From Phormidesmis sp963789215 (GTDB lineage Bacteria > Cyanobacteriota > Cyanobacteriia > Phormidesmidales > Phormidesmidaceae): a DNA stretch of 64,000 nt. Both the position numbers and the translations under genes were made by a program. The stretch covers positions 116,323-180,322 of the forward strand of contig CAWBJY010000008.1 in NCBI GenBank assembly GCA_963789215.1, in the 5' to 3' direction. This document shows positions 25,927 to 34,605 of this stretch, piece after piece. Positions within the stretch are counted from its first letter, which is position 1, and the number at the start of each line of letters is the position of its first letter. The notes under the pieces are model-generated. The model did not search any database. It saw only the letters and a program-made list of their open reading frames with translations, and had not been told where the DNA came from.

Positions 25927-26484
25927 CTAAACCGTCTGAATCGCTTTCTCTTTATCCGCCAAAGCATCATCAATTTGCTTAGTGTACTTATCTGTTAGCT
26001 TCTGCACCTCATCCTGCATATCTCTAGACTCATCCTCAGAGATGTCGCCCGCCTTCTCCTGGCTTTTTGCCAAATCAATGCCATCTCGGCGAACGTTTCG
26101 CACCGAAACCCGGCCTTCTTCAGCGTACTTACCCGCCATTTTGACAAACTCCTGACGCCGCTCGGTTGTCAGCGGCGGAATATTCAGCCGAATCAATGAG
26201 CCGTCGCTATTGGGCACTAGGCCCACATCCGACATCGAAATCGCCTTCTCAATCAGCTTCACCGCGCTCGGGTCAAACGACTGAATCATCAGCGTACTCG
26301 CATCCGGTGTCGAGATATTGGCCAGCGACTTTAAGCTGGTCGGACTGCCGTAATAGTCCACCATAATTTTGTCAAGCAAAGACGAACTCGCTCGGCCCGT
26401 TCGAATCGTATTAAACGCTCGCTGAGTAGACTCAACGGCTTTTTGCATTGCGTCTTCAGCTTCACTCAAATCAGCTAACTTCAC
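25927..26484 (-). CDS. frr: Ribosome recycling factor
   Basis: Releases ribosomal subunits after termination together with EF-G. I choose the GTG at 26484 because GGAGAG lies 5-6 nt upstream and the product is then 185 aa, the standard length. An ATG at 26517 would add an unrelated 11-residue leader. Recognisable features are FNTIRTGRASSSLLDKI, PLTTERRQEFVKMAGKYAEEGRVSVRNVRRD and the C-terminal helix with KYTKQIDDALADKEKAI. It overlaps the end of pyrH by 14 nt, indicating coupled translation. Confidence 0.96.
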   Translation of the reverse strand: MKLADLSEAEDAMQKAVESTQRAFNTIRTGRASSSLLDKIMVDYYGSPTSLKSLANISTPDASTLMIQSFDPSAVKLIEKAISMSDVGLVPNSDGSLIRLNIPPLTTERRQEFVKMAGKYAEEGRVSVRNVRRDGIDLAKSQEKAGDISEDESRDMQDEVQKLTDKYTKQIDDALADKEKAIQTV

Positions 26485-27199
26485 AGGACTCTCCCACAAT
26501 AGTTCCAATATTTTCACCGTTCATGGCGCGGTTGATATTCCCACTTACAGAGAGGTCAAACACCACAATCGGAATATTGTTATCTTTACACAGCGCGATC
26601 GCTGTACTATCCATCACCTTAAGATCTTTTTGCAGTACATGGGTATAGGTCAAGGTTTGATAGCGCTTAGCCTCCGGATTCTTTACCGGGTCGCTATCGT
26701 AAACGCCGTCTACTTTAGTCGCCTTAAAGAGCACTTCTGCGCTAATTTCGGCCGCCCGCAAAGCGGCTGTCGTATCAGTGGTAAAAAACGGATTACCCGA
26801 GCCACCGCCAAAAATTACCACCCGGCCTTTCTCTAAATGGCGAATTGCTCGGCGGCGAATATAAGGCTCTGCCAGCTCCTTCATCGTAATGGCCGTTTGC
26901 ACTCTCGTCGGCACGTCGATTCGCTCTAGCGCATCTTGTAGCGTCATGGCGTTCATTACCGTGGCAATCATGCCAATGTAGTCAGCCGTTGCCCTATCCA
27001 TGCCCGCAGAGGCTCCCTTCACGCCCCTAAAGATATTGCCCGCGCCAACCACAATGGCCAGCTCAATTCCCTGCCGGGAGACTTCGGCAATTTCTTGTGC
27101 GATCGCATCTACCACAGTTGGATCGATGCCATAAGCCAGTTCGCCCATTAAGGCTTCACCACTTAGTTTTAGCAGTACTCGCTGATACGGTGTGCCCAT
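26471..27199 (-). CDS. pyrH: UMP kinase
   Basis: A 242 aa amino-acid-kinase-fold enzyme phosphorylating UMP to UDP. LKLSGEALMG at the start, VVGAGNIFRG, the UMP-contact MATVMNAMTLQDAL-type segment, FGGGSGNPFFTTDTTAALRA and the late VFDLSVSGNINRAMNGENIGT are all canonical. It is followed by frr, overlapping by 14 nt: the conserved pyrH-frr operon. Confidence 0.97.
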   Translation of the reverse strand: MGTPYQRVLLKLSGEALMGELAYGIDPTVVDAIAQEIAEVSRQGIELAIVVGAGNIFRGVKGASAGMDRATADYIGMIATVMNAMTLQDALERIDVPTRVQTAITMKELAEPYIRRRAIRHLEKGRVVIFGGGSGNPFFTTDTTAALRAAEISAEVLFKATKVDGVYDSDPVKNPEAKRYQTLTYTHVLQKDLKVMDSTAIALCKDNNIPIVVFDLSVSGNINRAMNGENIGTIVGESCEVS

Positions 27200-27395
27200 G
27201 CGCGATCTATAGTTAAATCAGTAATTTCTACATCAAGATAGCAGTCAGAGCGTCAGGGCGATACCCTTCACCGCTTCGACTCTGCTTTTATGTTGCCTTT
27301 TCAGTAGCGATCTAAGCGCCTTAACTCAGACCAGTCCTTGCAGCAGGCAAAAGTTTTTAAGATAGTTATTCAAGCGGTCTCTCAGCGGTTTTCCC

Positions 27396-28061
27396 TTGGC
27401 TCCCTTACTAATTCAATCCGTAGTCGTTATTGCTTGGTTAGCAGCCATTGGCGGACTATCCGAAGTAGCACGGCGAATGGGCGCACAGCCCGAGACGACC
27501 CGCAAAATAGTTCATATCGGAGCTGGCCACGTCATTCTTATCGCCTGGTGGATGAACGTTCCAGCTTGGGCAGGCATCGCCGCCTCAGGCGTATTCAGCG
27601 GCATTGCACTCCTCTCTTACAGATTTCCGCTACTGCCAGGGATTAACAGCGTCGGTAGAAAAAGCCTCGGCACCTTCTTCTACGCCCTCAGCATCGGACT
27701 GCTAATTTTCTGGTTCTGGCCGCTACAGCAGCCTCAGTACGCCGCCATCGGCATCCTCACCATGACCTGGGGAGATGGCCTAGCCGCCCTAGTCGGACAG
27801 CGATTCGGTCAACATCCCTACCAAATTTGGGGCGAGAAGAAAAGCTGGGAAGGCAGTGCAGCTATGCTGTGCGTCAGCTACCTTGTCTGCGCAACCATCT
27901 TGCTATCGATCAACGGATTAGCGCCTGCGACCTGGGCGATCGCAGGCGCAGGCGCAGCCGTCGCAACCCTGCTAGAATCCGTCTCAAAGTACGGCATCGA
28001 CAATCTCAGTGTGCCACTAGGAGCCGCAGCTATCTGCTATGGGTTAGTCCAAATCGTATAA
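27396..28061 (+). CDS. Phytol/dolichol-kinase family membrane protein
   Basis: A 221 aa polytopic membrane protein with about six segments. RKIVHIGAGHVIL near residue 36, TMTWGDGLAALVGQRFG near 123 and GEKKSWEGSAAM are the CTP-dependent polyprenol/phytol kinase motifs. In cyanobacteria this group (VTE5-like) recycles phytol from chlorophyll into tocopherol or fatty acid phytyl esters. The start is probably the TTG at 27396, with no strong ribosome-binding site. Confidence 0.83.
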   Translation: MAPLLIQSVVVIAWLAAIGGLSEVARRMGAQPETTRKIVHIGAGHVILIAWWMNVPAWAGIAASGVFSGIALLSYRFPLLPGINSVGRKSLGTFFYALSIGLLIFWFWPLQQPQYAAIGILTMTWGDGLAALVGQRFGQHPYQIWGEKKSWEGSAAMLCVSYLVCATILLSINGLAPATWAIAGAGAAVATLLESVSKYGIDNLSVPLGAAAICYGLVQIV

Positions 28062-28111
28062 AGACTCGGATGCTAAAACCAGGATCCAAAGCAAAGGCAA
28101 CTAAGCCTAGG

Positions 28112-28450
28112 TTAAAGTGCAATATCGCCCGTTTCGCCCGTTCGAATGCGAATGGCTTCTTCAACCGGCGATACAAATATTTTTCCATCTCCAATCGTTC
28201 CAGTGGCAGCCGACTTGGCGATTGTTTGCAGCACAGTCTCTAGCTGATCGTCCGAAACGACTAAAACCAACCGCTTCTTAGTCAAAAACTCAACGGTATA
28301 AGAAATCCCTCGATACGTACTGGTTTGTCCTTTCTGCCGACCAAACCCACGCACATCCTCCAGCGTCATGCCAGTCGCCCCAACGTCTACCAGAGCGGTC
28401 TTCACTTCCTGGAGCTTCTCAGGTCTAACAATTGCTTCAATTCTCTTCAC
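28112..28450 (-). CDS. glnB: P-II signalling protein, variant T-loop
   Basis: A 112 aa P-II trimer subunit, sensing ATP/ADP and 2-oxoglutarate. ATP-site residues (TGTIGDGKIFV, R101, R103) and the 2-oxoglutarate ligand Gln39 with Lys58 are conserved. The T-loop differs from the usual cyanobacterial GQTERYRGSEYTVEF: here it is GQTSTYRGISYTVEF, so Ser49, the regulatory phosphorylation site, is Ile49, and Glu44/Arg45 are Ser/Thr. Tyr51 is kept. It may be a second, specialised paralog rather than the main GlnB. No clear NtcA site (GTAN8TAC) is seen upstream. Confidence 0.88.
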   Translation of the reverse strand: MKRIEAIVRPEKLQEVKTALVDVGATGMTLEDVRGFGRQKGQTSTYRGISYTVEFLTKKRLVLVVSDDQLETVLQTIAKSAATGTIGDGKIFVSPVEEAIRIRTGETGDIAL

Positions 28451-28780
28451 GCCGTCGATCCTTAAATAATAAAAGAGCGCAGTTTAGCGGCTCAGGTTTA
28501 GCCGCCAGTTAGCTAATCAGCCTACCCAATCAAACCACCTAGCCCCGCAGTTGACAAACCATTTTGAGCAGGATTGATTCTCCTAGTGATTTGTCTAGTC
28601 ACACTATCAGATAAAGCCGCTGCCGAAGCGACGCCTAAACAGAGCAACGCAACAGTTCATATTTTTTGATACAGTTCAGCGATCGCAGATGCCTCTGCTA
28701 CGTTAGCCCAAACGGTTTAGATCTCTATCACTAGGCGCTGACCCATTTCTAGGCAGCTAAAGCCTCGCAGTTAGTGAGTG
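28451..28780. other. Intergenic region of 330 bp upstream of the P-II gene
   Basis: Holds the promoter of the minus-strand P-II gene. I see a TATTAT on the minus strand near 28466-28471 without a clear -35, no NtcA box, and an 11 bp duplication at its right end. No RNA gene is evident. Confidence 0.4.
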
Positions 28781-28799
28781 CTAACTCAGTGCTAACTCA
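28778..28799. repeat. 11 bp tandem duplication spanning a stop codon
   Basis: GTGCTAACTCA occurs twice in succession (28778-28788, 28789-28799). The Hpt stop codon (28783-28781 on the minus strand) lies within the first copy. Confidence 0.9.
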
Positions 28800-29134
28800 G
28801 CGCGCAGCGCTTCACAATGCTCGCCAAGCAGCCCCAGTAGCGCTCTAGCCTTGCCGATCTCTCCACAGCGGGCAGTATCCTCCAGCTGCGTAGCAACCGC
28901 CAATATTGCACCAGCGCCAACGTTAGCACTTGCCCCTTTCAGCGTATGGGCTAAATCTTCTACAGCCTGAAGCGATCGCTGCTCAATCGCTCGGTCAAGC
29001 CTAGCCAAACTTTCCTCAGCATCTTGCAAAAACATAGCGAGTAGTTCAGTCGCAAAATCTGGGTCTTCGCCAGCTAGCTGATTGAGCCGCTGCCAATCAA
29101 AACCTAGCTGTATAGATGAAAGGCTTTTTAACAT
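28781..29134 (-). CDS. Histidine phosphotransfer (Hpt) domain protein
   Basis: A 117 aa stand-alone Hpt protein, a shuttle between hybrid histidine kinases and response regulators. The phosphorylated histidine is His63 in DLAHTLKGASANVGA. I use the ATG at 29134 because the longer frame adds an unrelated hydrophobic stretch. No kinase or regulator gene is adjacent. The last two codons sit in an 11 bp tandem duplication. Confidence 0.88.
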   Translation of the reverse strand: MLKSLSSIQLGFDWQRLNQLAGEDPDFATELLAMFLQDAEESLARLDRAIEQRSLQAVEDLAHTLKGASANVGAGAILAVATQLEDTARCGEIGKARALLGLLGEHCEALRAELALS

Positions 29135-29370
29135 AGCGATCGCTTGAGAAGAAAGGCAAAAATCAGGCAGCAGCAGACCCAACCAAAAGAAGCGGGTACT
29201 AGCACTCTGATCTATCAAGTTACCTACGCGCTTTTAAAAATGGACTATTTTCAAAGCCAATCTTTACCCTAGCTTCACACATCAGATCACACAGCATTGA
29301 AATCTAGATAGCCAACATCGTCCAAAAGCGGCCTCCAGCAAGCAATAGCACAGGCGACCGCAATCGCCTA

Positions 29371-29541
29371 TCAATCTAGAGAAGAGTCGCCGTCATCCAT
29401 ACACCAAGTAACCAGAGCGATTAACCCTCCCCAAAAAGCCCATCGAGGTAAACGAACCCAATCAAAAGGTGGAAAGGCATCTGCAACATTCGAAATAGCA
29501 AAAGCAACCCAAACAGCGGCCAGCAAAACAAAAATACTCAT
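29371..29541 (-). CDS. Small 56 aa membrane protein
   Basis: An ATG at 29541 opens 56 codons ending at 29371. AGGTGA lies about 8 nt upstream as a ribosome-binding site. The product has two hydrophobic segments (residues ~2-17 and ~34-47) and an acidic tail (MDDGDSSLD). Several tryptophans and FPPFDWVRLPRW between the helices give it the look of a small photosynthetic-membrane or inner-membrane peptide. I do not recognise a family. Confidence 0.55.
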   Translation of the reverse strand: MSIFVLLAAVWVAFAISNVADAFPPFDWVRLPRWAFWGGLIALVTWCMDDGDSSLD

Positions 29542-29693
29542 AGCAGATCACCTACCTATTGCTCCAACTGCACCCAACTCTGGATGACTCTATTCTTCCA
29601 GAAATTCAGATTTTAGAAGTTTGTTTCAGAAATTGTCGATTTGTAACCGAGTATCGCATTTTATTTCGAGCAGCGAATAAATAGCGATAGGGT

Positions 29694-30347
29694 ATGGATA
29701 TTATTTCGGTAAATCCAGTCGCTATGCAGCTTTACAGACAAAGAATCGTCTCCCCAGAAATCTCAAAAGAGCAAGAGACGCAGGCAAAAGTTCTGAAAGC
29801 GGCGCAAAAGCTGTTTGCTAGACAAGGCTACGGCGCAACCACGACAAAAGAACTAGCCAAAGCAGCAGGCGTCGCCGAAGGTACGCTGTTTCGTCACTTC
29901 AAAAATAAAAAAGCCATCCTGATCGAAGTCGCTACTCAAGGCTGGACGGAAATTCTCACCGATTTGCTGACCGAACTAAGCGAAATGGCCAGCTACAAGG
30001 CGATCGCCCAGGTCATGCGCAAACGGATGCTGCACCTGCGCACTAATTCCGACATGCTGCGAGTTTGCTTTATGGAAGCTCAATTCCATCCAGAGCTGCG
30101 CGATCGCATTCAAACAGAGGTCATCGAAAAAATGACTGACGTAGCCGAAGCCTTCTTCCAAACGGCCATGGAAAAAGGCGAGTATCGCCCCATGAATCCC
30201 CGCATCGTTGCCCGCATCTTCCTCGGCATGTTCACCGTTGCAGGCTTCAGCCAGTCCACCCTCACCAACGACCCTCAGTCCCATCTAGAACTCAAAGAAA
30301 TGGCCGAAACACTAGCCGACATCTTTCTAAACGGCGTTTTAGCATAG
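29694..30347 (+). CDS. TetR/AcrR family transcriptional regulator
   Basis: A 217 aa repressor-type protein. The N-terminal helix-turn-helix is LKAAQKLFARQGYGATTTKELAKAAGVAEGTLFRHFKNKKAIL (residues ~33-76), the standard TetR pattern. The remaining ~140 residues are a ligand-binding helical domain. The first ~30 residues are an extra leader; an alternative start is the ATG at residue 11. It resembles PrqR-like cyanobacterial regulators, but its target is unknown. Five 14 bp repeats begin at its stop codon. Confidence 0.9.
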   Translation: MDIISVNPVAMQLYRQRIVSPEISKEQETQAKVLKAAQKLFARQGYGATTTKELAKAAGVAEGTLFRHFKNKKAILIEVATQGWTEILTDLLTELSEMASYKAIAQVMRKRMLHLRTNSDMLRVCFMEAQFHPELRDRIQTEVIEKMTDVAEAFFQTAMEKGEYRPMNPRIVARIFLGMFTVAGFSQSTLTNDPQSHLELKEMAETLADIFLNGVLA

Positions 30348-30416
30348 CGTCTGGGACTTAGCGCCTCGGACTTAGCGCCTCGGACTTAGCGCCTCGGATT
30401 TAGCACCTCAATCTAA
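30347..30416 (+). repeat. 14 bp tandem repeat x 5 beginning at a stop codon
   Basis: GCGTCTGGGACTTA, GCGCCTCGGACTTA twice, GCGCCTCGGATTTA and a degenerate GCACCTCAATCTAA. The first base is the G of the TetR stop codon TAG. Copies diverge toward the right end. Confidence 0.93.
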
Positions 30417-30488
30417 GAGCAGTCATCTAACGTCACAAACAGCCCGCCTGCCGATACAATGAGGCTTGCAAACGAACCGTTCTAGCTC

Positions 30489-32072
30489 ATGGCCTCAGAC
30501 AAATCAGCGTCAACTTCAGCGTCCTCCAACTCCGAAAGCGACTCCGGGCTAGAAGGCATTCGGGCGGCTAGACTGCAAAAGGTAGAAGATCTCAAACAAG
30601 CAGGCATCATTCCCTATGCCTATCGCTGGGATATCACACATTCTGTTGCAGCACTACAAGAGAAATTTTCGCAGCTAGAAGCGGGCGCAGAAGAAGACTT
30701 TGCCGTCTCCGTTGCCGGACGCATTATGGCGCGTCGAGTCTTTGGCAAACTGGCCTTCTTTACGCTGCAAGATGAAACCGGCACCATACAGCTCTACCTA
30801 GAAAAGAAGACTATTCAAGCCGAGATGGGAGCAGCCGACGAGCAGGCGTTCAACCGCCTCAAGCAGCTTACAGACGTAGGCGACATCATCGGCGCGAGCG
30901 GCACCATCAAACGCACCGACAAAGGCGAGCTATCCGTAAAAGTGAAGCACTACGCCATGCTCACTAAATCCCTTTTACCACTGCCCGATAAGTTTCACGG
31001 CCTTACCGACGTGGCCAAGCGCTACCGCCAGCGCTACGTAGACCTAATCGTAAATCCAGAAGTCCGCGAAACCTTCCGCAAAAGGGCGCGCATCACCGCT
31101 GGCATCCGTCGCTACCTAGACGAACTCGGCTACTTAGAAGTCGAAACGCCTGTTCTACAATCAGAACCTGGTGGCGCAGAAGCTCGCCCTTTCGTCACCT
31201 ATCACAACACGCTCGACATGGAGCTGTATCTGCGAATCGCCACCGAGCTACACCTCAAACGGATGGTTGTCGGCGGCTTTGAAAAAGTTTTCGAACTTGG
31301 CAGAGTATTTCGCAACGAAGGCATCTCCACCCGGCATAACCCCGAATTTACCACCATCGAAATGTATCAAGCTTACGGAGACTATCAGGACATGATGGCC
31401 CTCACCGAGAGCATGATAGAACAGATTACGACAGAAGTTTCTAACCGCAAAACTGACCGTAAAACGGTCACTTACCAAGGAGAGGAAATTGACTTTTCAA
31501 CGCCTTGGAAAAGAGTCACTATGCACGAAGCCGTAGAAGAAAAAACAGGCATCGACTTTAGCCAGTTTACAGATGTTGAAGCGGCAAAAGAAGCGGCAAA
31601 AGGCGCTGGCATTGGGGATATAGACGGCTGCCAAAGCATTGGCCACATACTAAACGAAGCTTTTGAACAAAAAGTAGAAGAGACGCTGATTCAGCCTACT
31701 TTTGTCATCGACTACCCTATAGAAATTTCACCTTTAGCCAAACCGCACCGCAGTAAGCCCGGATTAGTCGAGCGCTTTGAGCTGTTTATCGTTGGCAGAG
31801 AAACGGCAAACGGCTTCTCGGAGCTAACCGATCCAGTTGATCAGCGCGATCGCCTAGAACATCAGGCCGCCAAAAAAGAAGCGGGCGACTTAGAAGCACA
31901 CAGCGTAGACGAAGACTTCATCACCGCGCTGGAATACGGAATGCCCCCAACCGTAGGACTAGGCATTGGCATCGATCGGCTGGTCATGGTGCTAACAGAT
32001 GCGGCAAGCATAAGAGATGCGATCGCTTTTCCTCTGCTCAAGCCCGAAAAGTCAGACAGCGAGGATGCGTAG
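30489..32072 (+). CDS. lysS: Lysyl-tRNA synthetase, class II
   Basis: A 527 aa enzyme charging tRNA-Lys. After ~20 low-complexity residues comes the OB-fold anticodon-binding domain (VAGRIMARRVFGKLAFFTLQDETG). Class II motif 1 is in RARITAGIRRYLDELGYLEVETPVLQ, motif 2 FRNEGISTRHNPEFTTIEMYQAY and motif 3 GLGIGIDRLVMVLT. Complete and intact. Confidence 0.97.
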   Translation: MASDKSASTSASSNSESDSGLEGIRAARLQKVEDLKQAGIIPYAYRWDITHSVAALQEKFSQLEAGAEEDFAVSVAGRIMARRVFGKLAFFTLQDETGTIQLYLEKKTIQAEMGAADEQAFNRLKQLTDVGDIIGASGTIKRTDKGELSVKVKHYAMLTKSLLPLPDKFHGLTDVAKRYRQRYVDLIVNPEVRETFRKRARITAGIRRYLDELGYLEVETPVLQSEPGGAEARPFVTYHNTLDMELYLRIATELHLKRMVVGGFEKVFELGRVFRNEGISTRHNPEFTTIEMYQAYGDYQDMMALTESMIEQITTEVSNRKTDRKTVTYQGEEIDFSTPWKRVTMHEAVEEKTGIDFSQFTDVEAAKEAAKGAGIGDIDGCQSIGHILNEAFEQKVEETLIQPTFVIDYPIEISPLAKPHRSKPGLVERFELFIVGRETANGFSELTDPVDQRDRLEHQAAKKEAGDLEAHSVDEDFITALEYGMPPTVGLGIGIDRLVMVLTDAASIRDAIAFPLLKPEKSDSEDA

Positions 32073-32180
32073 ATCTATCTTTAGATTTGAAGAAAGTTAT
32101 CCTTGGATAGAGTCGATTAAAGAGAGATTTATTTATCTTAGGAAAGTTACACCATAATAAAAGAATGGAGAATACTCACC

Positions 32181-32363
32181 ATGGGTCTTGACGATAAAAT
32201 TAAGAACGCTGCTAAAGACATAGAAGGCAAAGCTCAAGAAGCCGCTGGTAAAGTGACCGATAATAAGGAAGCCCAAGCCAAAGGTAAAGCCAAGCAAGCA
32301 GAAGCTTCTGCTAGAAAGGCAGGAGAGGATGTCAAAGATGGCGTCAAAGACGCAATCGACTAG
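32181..32363 (+). CDS. CsbD family stress protein
   Basis: A 60 aa highly charged helical protein: GLDDKIKNAAKDIEGKAQEAAGKVT is the CsbD-like signature. Members are induced in general stress in many bacteria, with unknown mechanism. GGAGA lies upstream at good spacing, and a terminator follows at 32411. Confidence 0.9.
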   Translation: MGLDDKIKNAAKDIEGKAQEAAGKVTDNKEAQAKGKAKQAEASARKAGEDVKDGVKDAID

Positions 32364-32410
32364 ACGACTCTATCTGAGAGTGCTTTAGTTAATAAATAAA
32401 TGCTTTCAGT

Positions 32411-32449
32411 AAAAAGCGCCTTAGCTGTAATCTAGCAAGGGCGCTTTTT
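32411..32449. terminator. Rho-independent terminator after the CsbD gene
   Basis: AAAAAGCGCC and GGCGCTTTTT form a 10 bp stem. A and T runs on both sides allow termination in either direction. Confidence 0.85.
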
Positions 32450-32558
32450 AGATTGAAGACATCAAAGAAGAATCAACCACGCGCCGCTAACATTGCTATG
32501 GCGATCGCCCCTCCTCTCAAAGTCGATCTACCGCGTACCGCCAGCCAGCCAAGACCGC

Positions 32559-32592
32559 AAAAAGCACCCCAAGGCTAGCCCTAGAGTGCTCT
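32559..32592 (-). terminator. Probable eno terminator
   Basis: On the minus strand AGCAC ... GTGCT closes a GC-rich hairpin with an inner GGGCTAGCC-like helix, followed by a run of T residues. It lies ~80 nt after the eno stop. Confidence 0.6.
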
Positions 32593-32616
32593 TCATATCT
32601 ATCAAGCCATAAGCTG

Positions 32617-32686
32617 CTATCTATTACAGACTGTCTACTACAGGCTATCTGCTACAGGTTATCTACTACAGGCTATTTACTACCAG
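32617..32686. repeat. 14 bp tandem repeat x 5 reaching into the end of eno
   Basis: Plus-strand units CTATCTATTACAGA, CTGTCTACTACAGG, CTATCTGCTACAGG, TTATCTACTACAGG and CTATTTACTACCAG. The last unit holds the eno stop codon (32675-32673) and its final codons. Confidence 0.93.
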
Positions 32687-33968
32687 GCCCCATTCCAACC
32701 GTGCCTGCGTACACCGCCTGATTGCCCAGCTCATCTTCAATTCGCAAAAGCTGATTGTATTTAGCTACCCGCTCACTGCGACAAAGTGAACCCGTCTTAA
32801 TCTGACCGGCTCGAGTTGCCACAGATAAGTCGGCAATCGTCGTGTCTTCCGTCTCGCCAGAACGGTGGCTAATTACGCAGCTATACTGATTGCGCTTAGC
32901 CAAATCAATCGCCTGCAAAGTTTCGGTGAGCGTACCAATCTGATTTAGCTTTACCAAAAGAGAATTAGCCGCACCCAGCTCAATGCCCTTTTGCAAACGA
33001 GTCGGATTAGTTACAAACAGGTCATCGCCCACAAGCTGCACTTTGCTACCAATGCGCTGAGTCAGCGTCTTCCAGCTCTCCCAATCATCCTCATGTAGCC
33101 CATCTTCAATCGAGACAATGGGATAATTGCTAGCCAAACTCTCCAGGTAGTCGATCATCTCCGCCGGAGAATGCGCCGAGCCGTCGTAGACATATTGACC
33201 ATCTTTATAGAACTCACTCGCTGCTACGTCCAAAGCCAAAGCCACCTGTTCGCCCGGCTTATAGCCCGCTTCAGTAATCGCAGACATCAACAAATCGAGC
33301 GCTTCCTGGTTAGACCCTAAGTTAGGCGCAAAGCCGCCCTCATCACCGACACCAGTCAACAAGCCCTTCGCATCTAAAACCTTGCTAAGCTGAGCAAAAA
33401 TCTCTGCTCCCCAGCGCAGCGCCTCGCGAAAAGTGCTCGCGCCCACCGGCATAATCATAAACTCTTGAATATCAACGTTATTGCTAGCGTGTTCGCCACC
33501 GTTGATGACGTTCATCATCGGCACCGGCAAAATGTTTGCCAGCGGCCCGCCCAAATAGCGATACAGCGGCATATCCGAAGCCTGCGCCGCCGCCTTAGCT
33601 GTCGCTAAAGAAACCGCCAAAATCGCGTTCGCACCCATGTTGCTCTTATTGGGCGTGCCGTCTAGATCAATCATCATCTGATCGACTTCCATCTGGCTAA
33701 ACGCATCAGTCCCAATCAGCTCGCGAGCAATGGTTTCATTGACGTTCTCAACGGCCTTCATCACGCCCTTACCGCCATACCGCTCAGCCTCTCCATCGCG
33801 CAGCTCGTGCGCCTCAAAGCTGCCTGTAGAAGCACCGCTAGGCACCTGAGCAATCCCAGCCGCACCGCCCGTCAAATATACCTCAGCCTCAATCGTGGGC
33901 CGTCCTCTAGAATCAAGAATCTCTCTTGCCTGAATATCTTCAATAGCCGTATCGAGGGAATCAATCAT
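32673..33968 (-). CDS. eno: Enolase
   Basis: A 431 aa glycolytic enzyme (2-phosphoglycerate to phosphoenolpyruvate). AREILDSRGRPTIEAEV, GASTGSFEAHELRDG, the Mg-binding SIEDGLHEDDW and LVGDDLFVTN, and SHRSGETEDTTIADLSVATRAGQIKTGS are all present. Its final residues are encoded within a 14 bp tandem array. Divergent from gloA. Confidence 0.98.
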   Translation of the reverse strand: MIDSLDTAIEDIQAREILDSRGRPTIEAEVYLTGGAAGIAQVPSGASTGSFEAHELRDGEAERYGGKGVMKAVENVNETIARELIGTDAFSQMEVDQMMIDLDGTPNKSNMGANAILAVSLATAKAAAQASDMPLYRYLGGPLANILPVPMMNVINGGEHASNNVDIQEFMIMPVGASTFREALRWGAEIFAQLSKVLDAKGLLTGVGDEGGFAPNLGSNQEALDLLMSAITEAGYKPGEQVALALDVAASEFYKDGQYVYDGSAHSPAEMIDYLESLASNYPIVSIEDGLHEDDWESWKTLTQRIGSKVQLVGDDLFVTNPTRLQKGIELGAANSLLVKLNQIGTLTETLQAIDLAKRNQYSCVISHRSGETEDTTIADLSVATRAGQIKTGSLCRSERVAKYNQLLRIEDELGNQAVYAGTVGMGPGSK

Positions 33969-34092
33969 GCTCTGCGCCTATTATCCTTAAGAGTATTCAC
34001 AGCCGTTCGCTCCGAAGCTTTTTCTCAAAATACTTCAGAAGCGATCGCTGCTTTCGTCCAAAATGATACGGCACAACGAGAGGATCAACATA

Positions 34093-34476
34093 ATGCGCTT
34101 ATTACACACCATGCTCCGAGTCGGCGATCTAGAAAAATCCAAAGCTTTTTACTGCGAAATACTGGGCATGAAGCTGCTGCGCCAAAAAGATTATCCTGGC
34201 GGCAAGTTCACCAACGCCTTTGTCGGCTATGGCGATGAGGCTGACCACGCCGTGCTAGAGCTAACGCACAACTGGGAAACCGACAGCTACGACCTGGGCA
34301 GCGGCTACGGTCACATTGCGTTAGGAGTCGATGACATATACAGCACCTGCGAAGCCATCAAACAGCAAGGCGGCAAAATTTCTCGCGAGCCTGGCCCCAT
34401 GAAGCACAGCACCACGGTCATCGCCTTCGTCGAAGATCCAGACGGCTACAAAATTGAATTAATCGAAGGCCGCTAA
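34093..34476 (+). CDS. gloA: Lactoylglutathione lyase (glyoxalase I)
   Basis: A 127 aa enzyme converting the methylglyoxal-glutathione adduct to S-lactoylglutathione. Metal ligands lie in LHTMLRVGDLEKS (His5), VLELTHNW, YGHIALGVDD and the last IELIEGR. I chose the ATG at 34093 because GAGAGG precedes it and the family starts with MRLLHTMLRV; an ATG at 34063 adds ten residues. Confidence 0.95.
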   Translation: MRLLHTMLRVGDLEKSKAFYCEILGMKLLRQKDYPGGKFTNAFVGYGDEADHAVLELTHNWETDSYDLGSGYGHIALGVDDIYSTCEAIKQQGGKISREPGPMKHSTTVIAFVEDPDGYKIELIEGR

Positions 34477-34605
34477 CCTCCTGATAACCGGCTTGGAATA
34501 CCGTAAAATGCATCGACCGTTCGATTGCTATACTCGAATACTGAGCGTATTTGCACCCATGCCCCGCAATTACTGCCCACCACCGCCTCCAAACCACCGC
34601 TCTCT

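Noticed and set aside
28451..28780. NtcA-binding site in front of the P-II gene
   Set aside because: No GTAN8TAC could be found on either strand.
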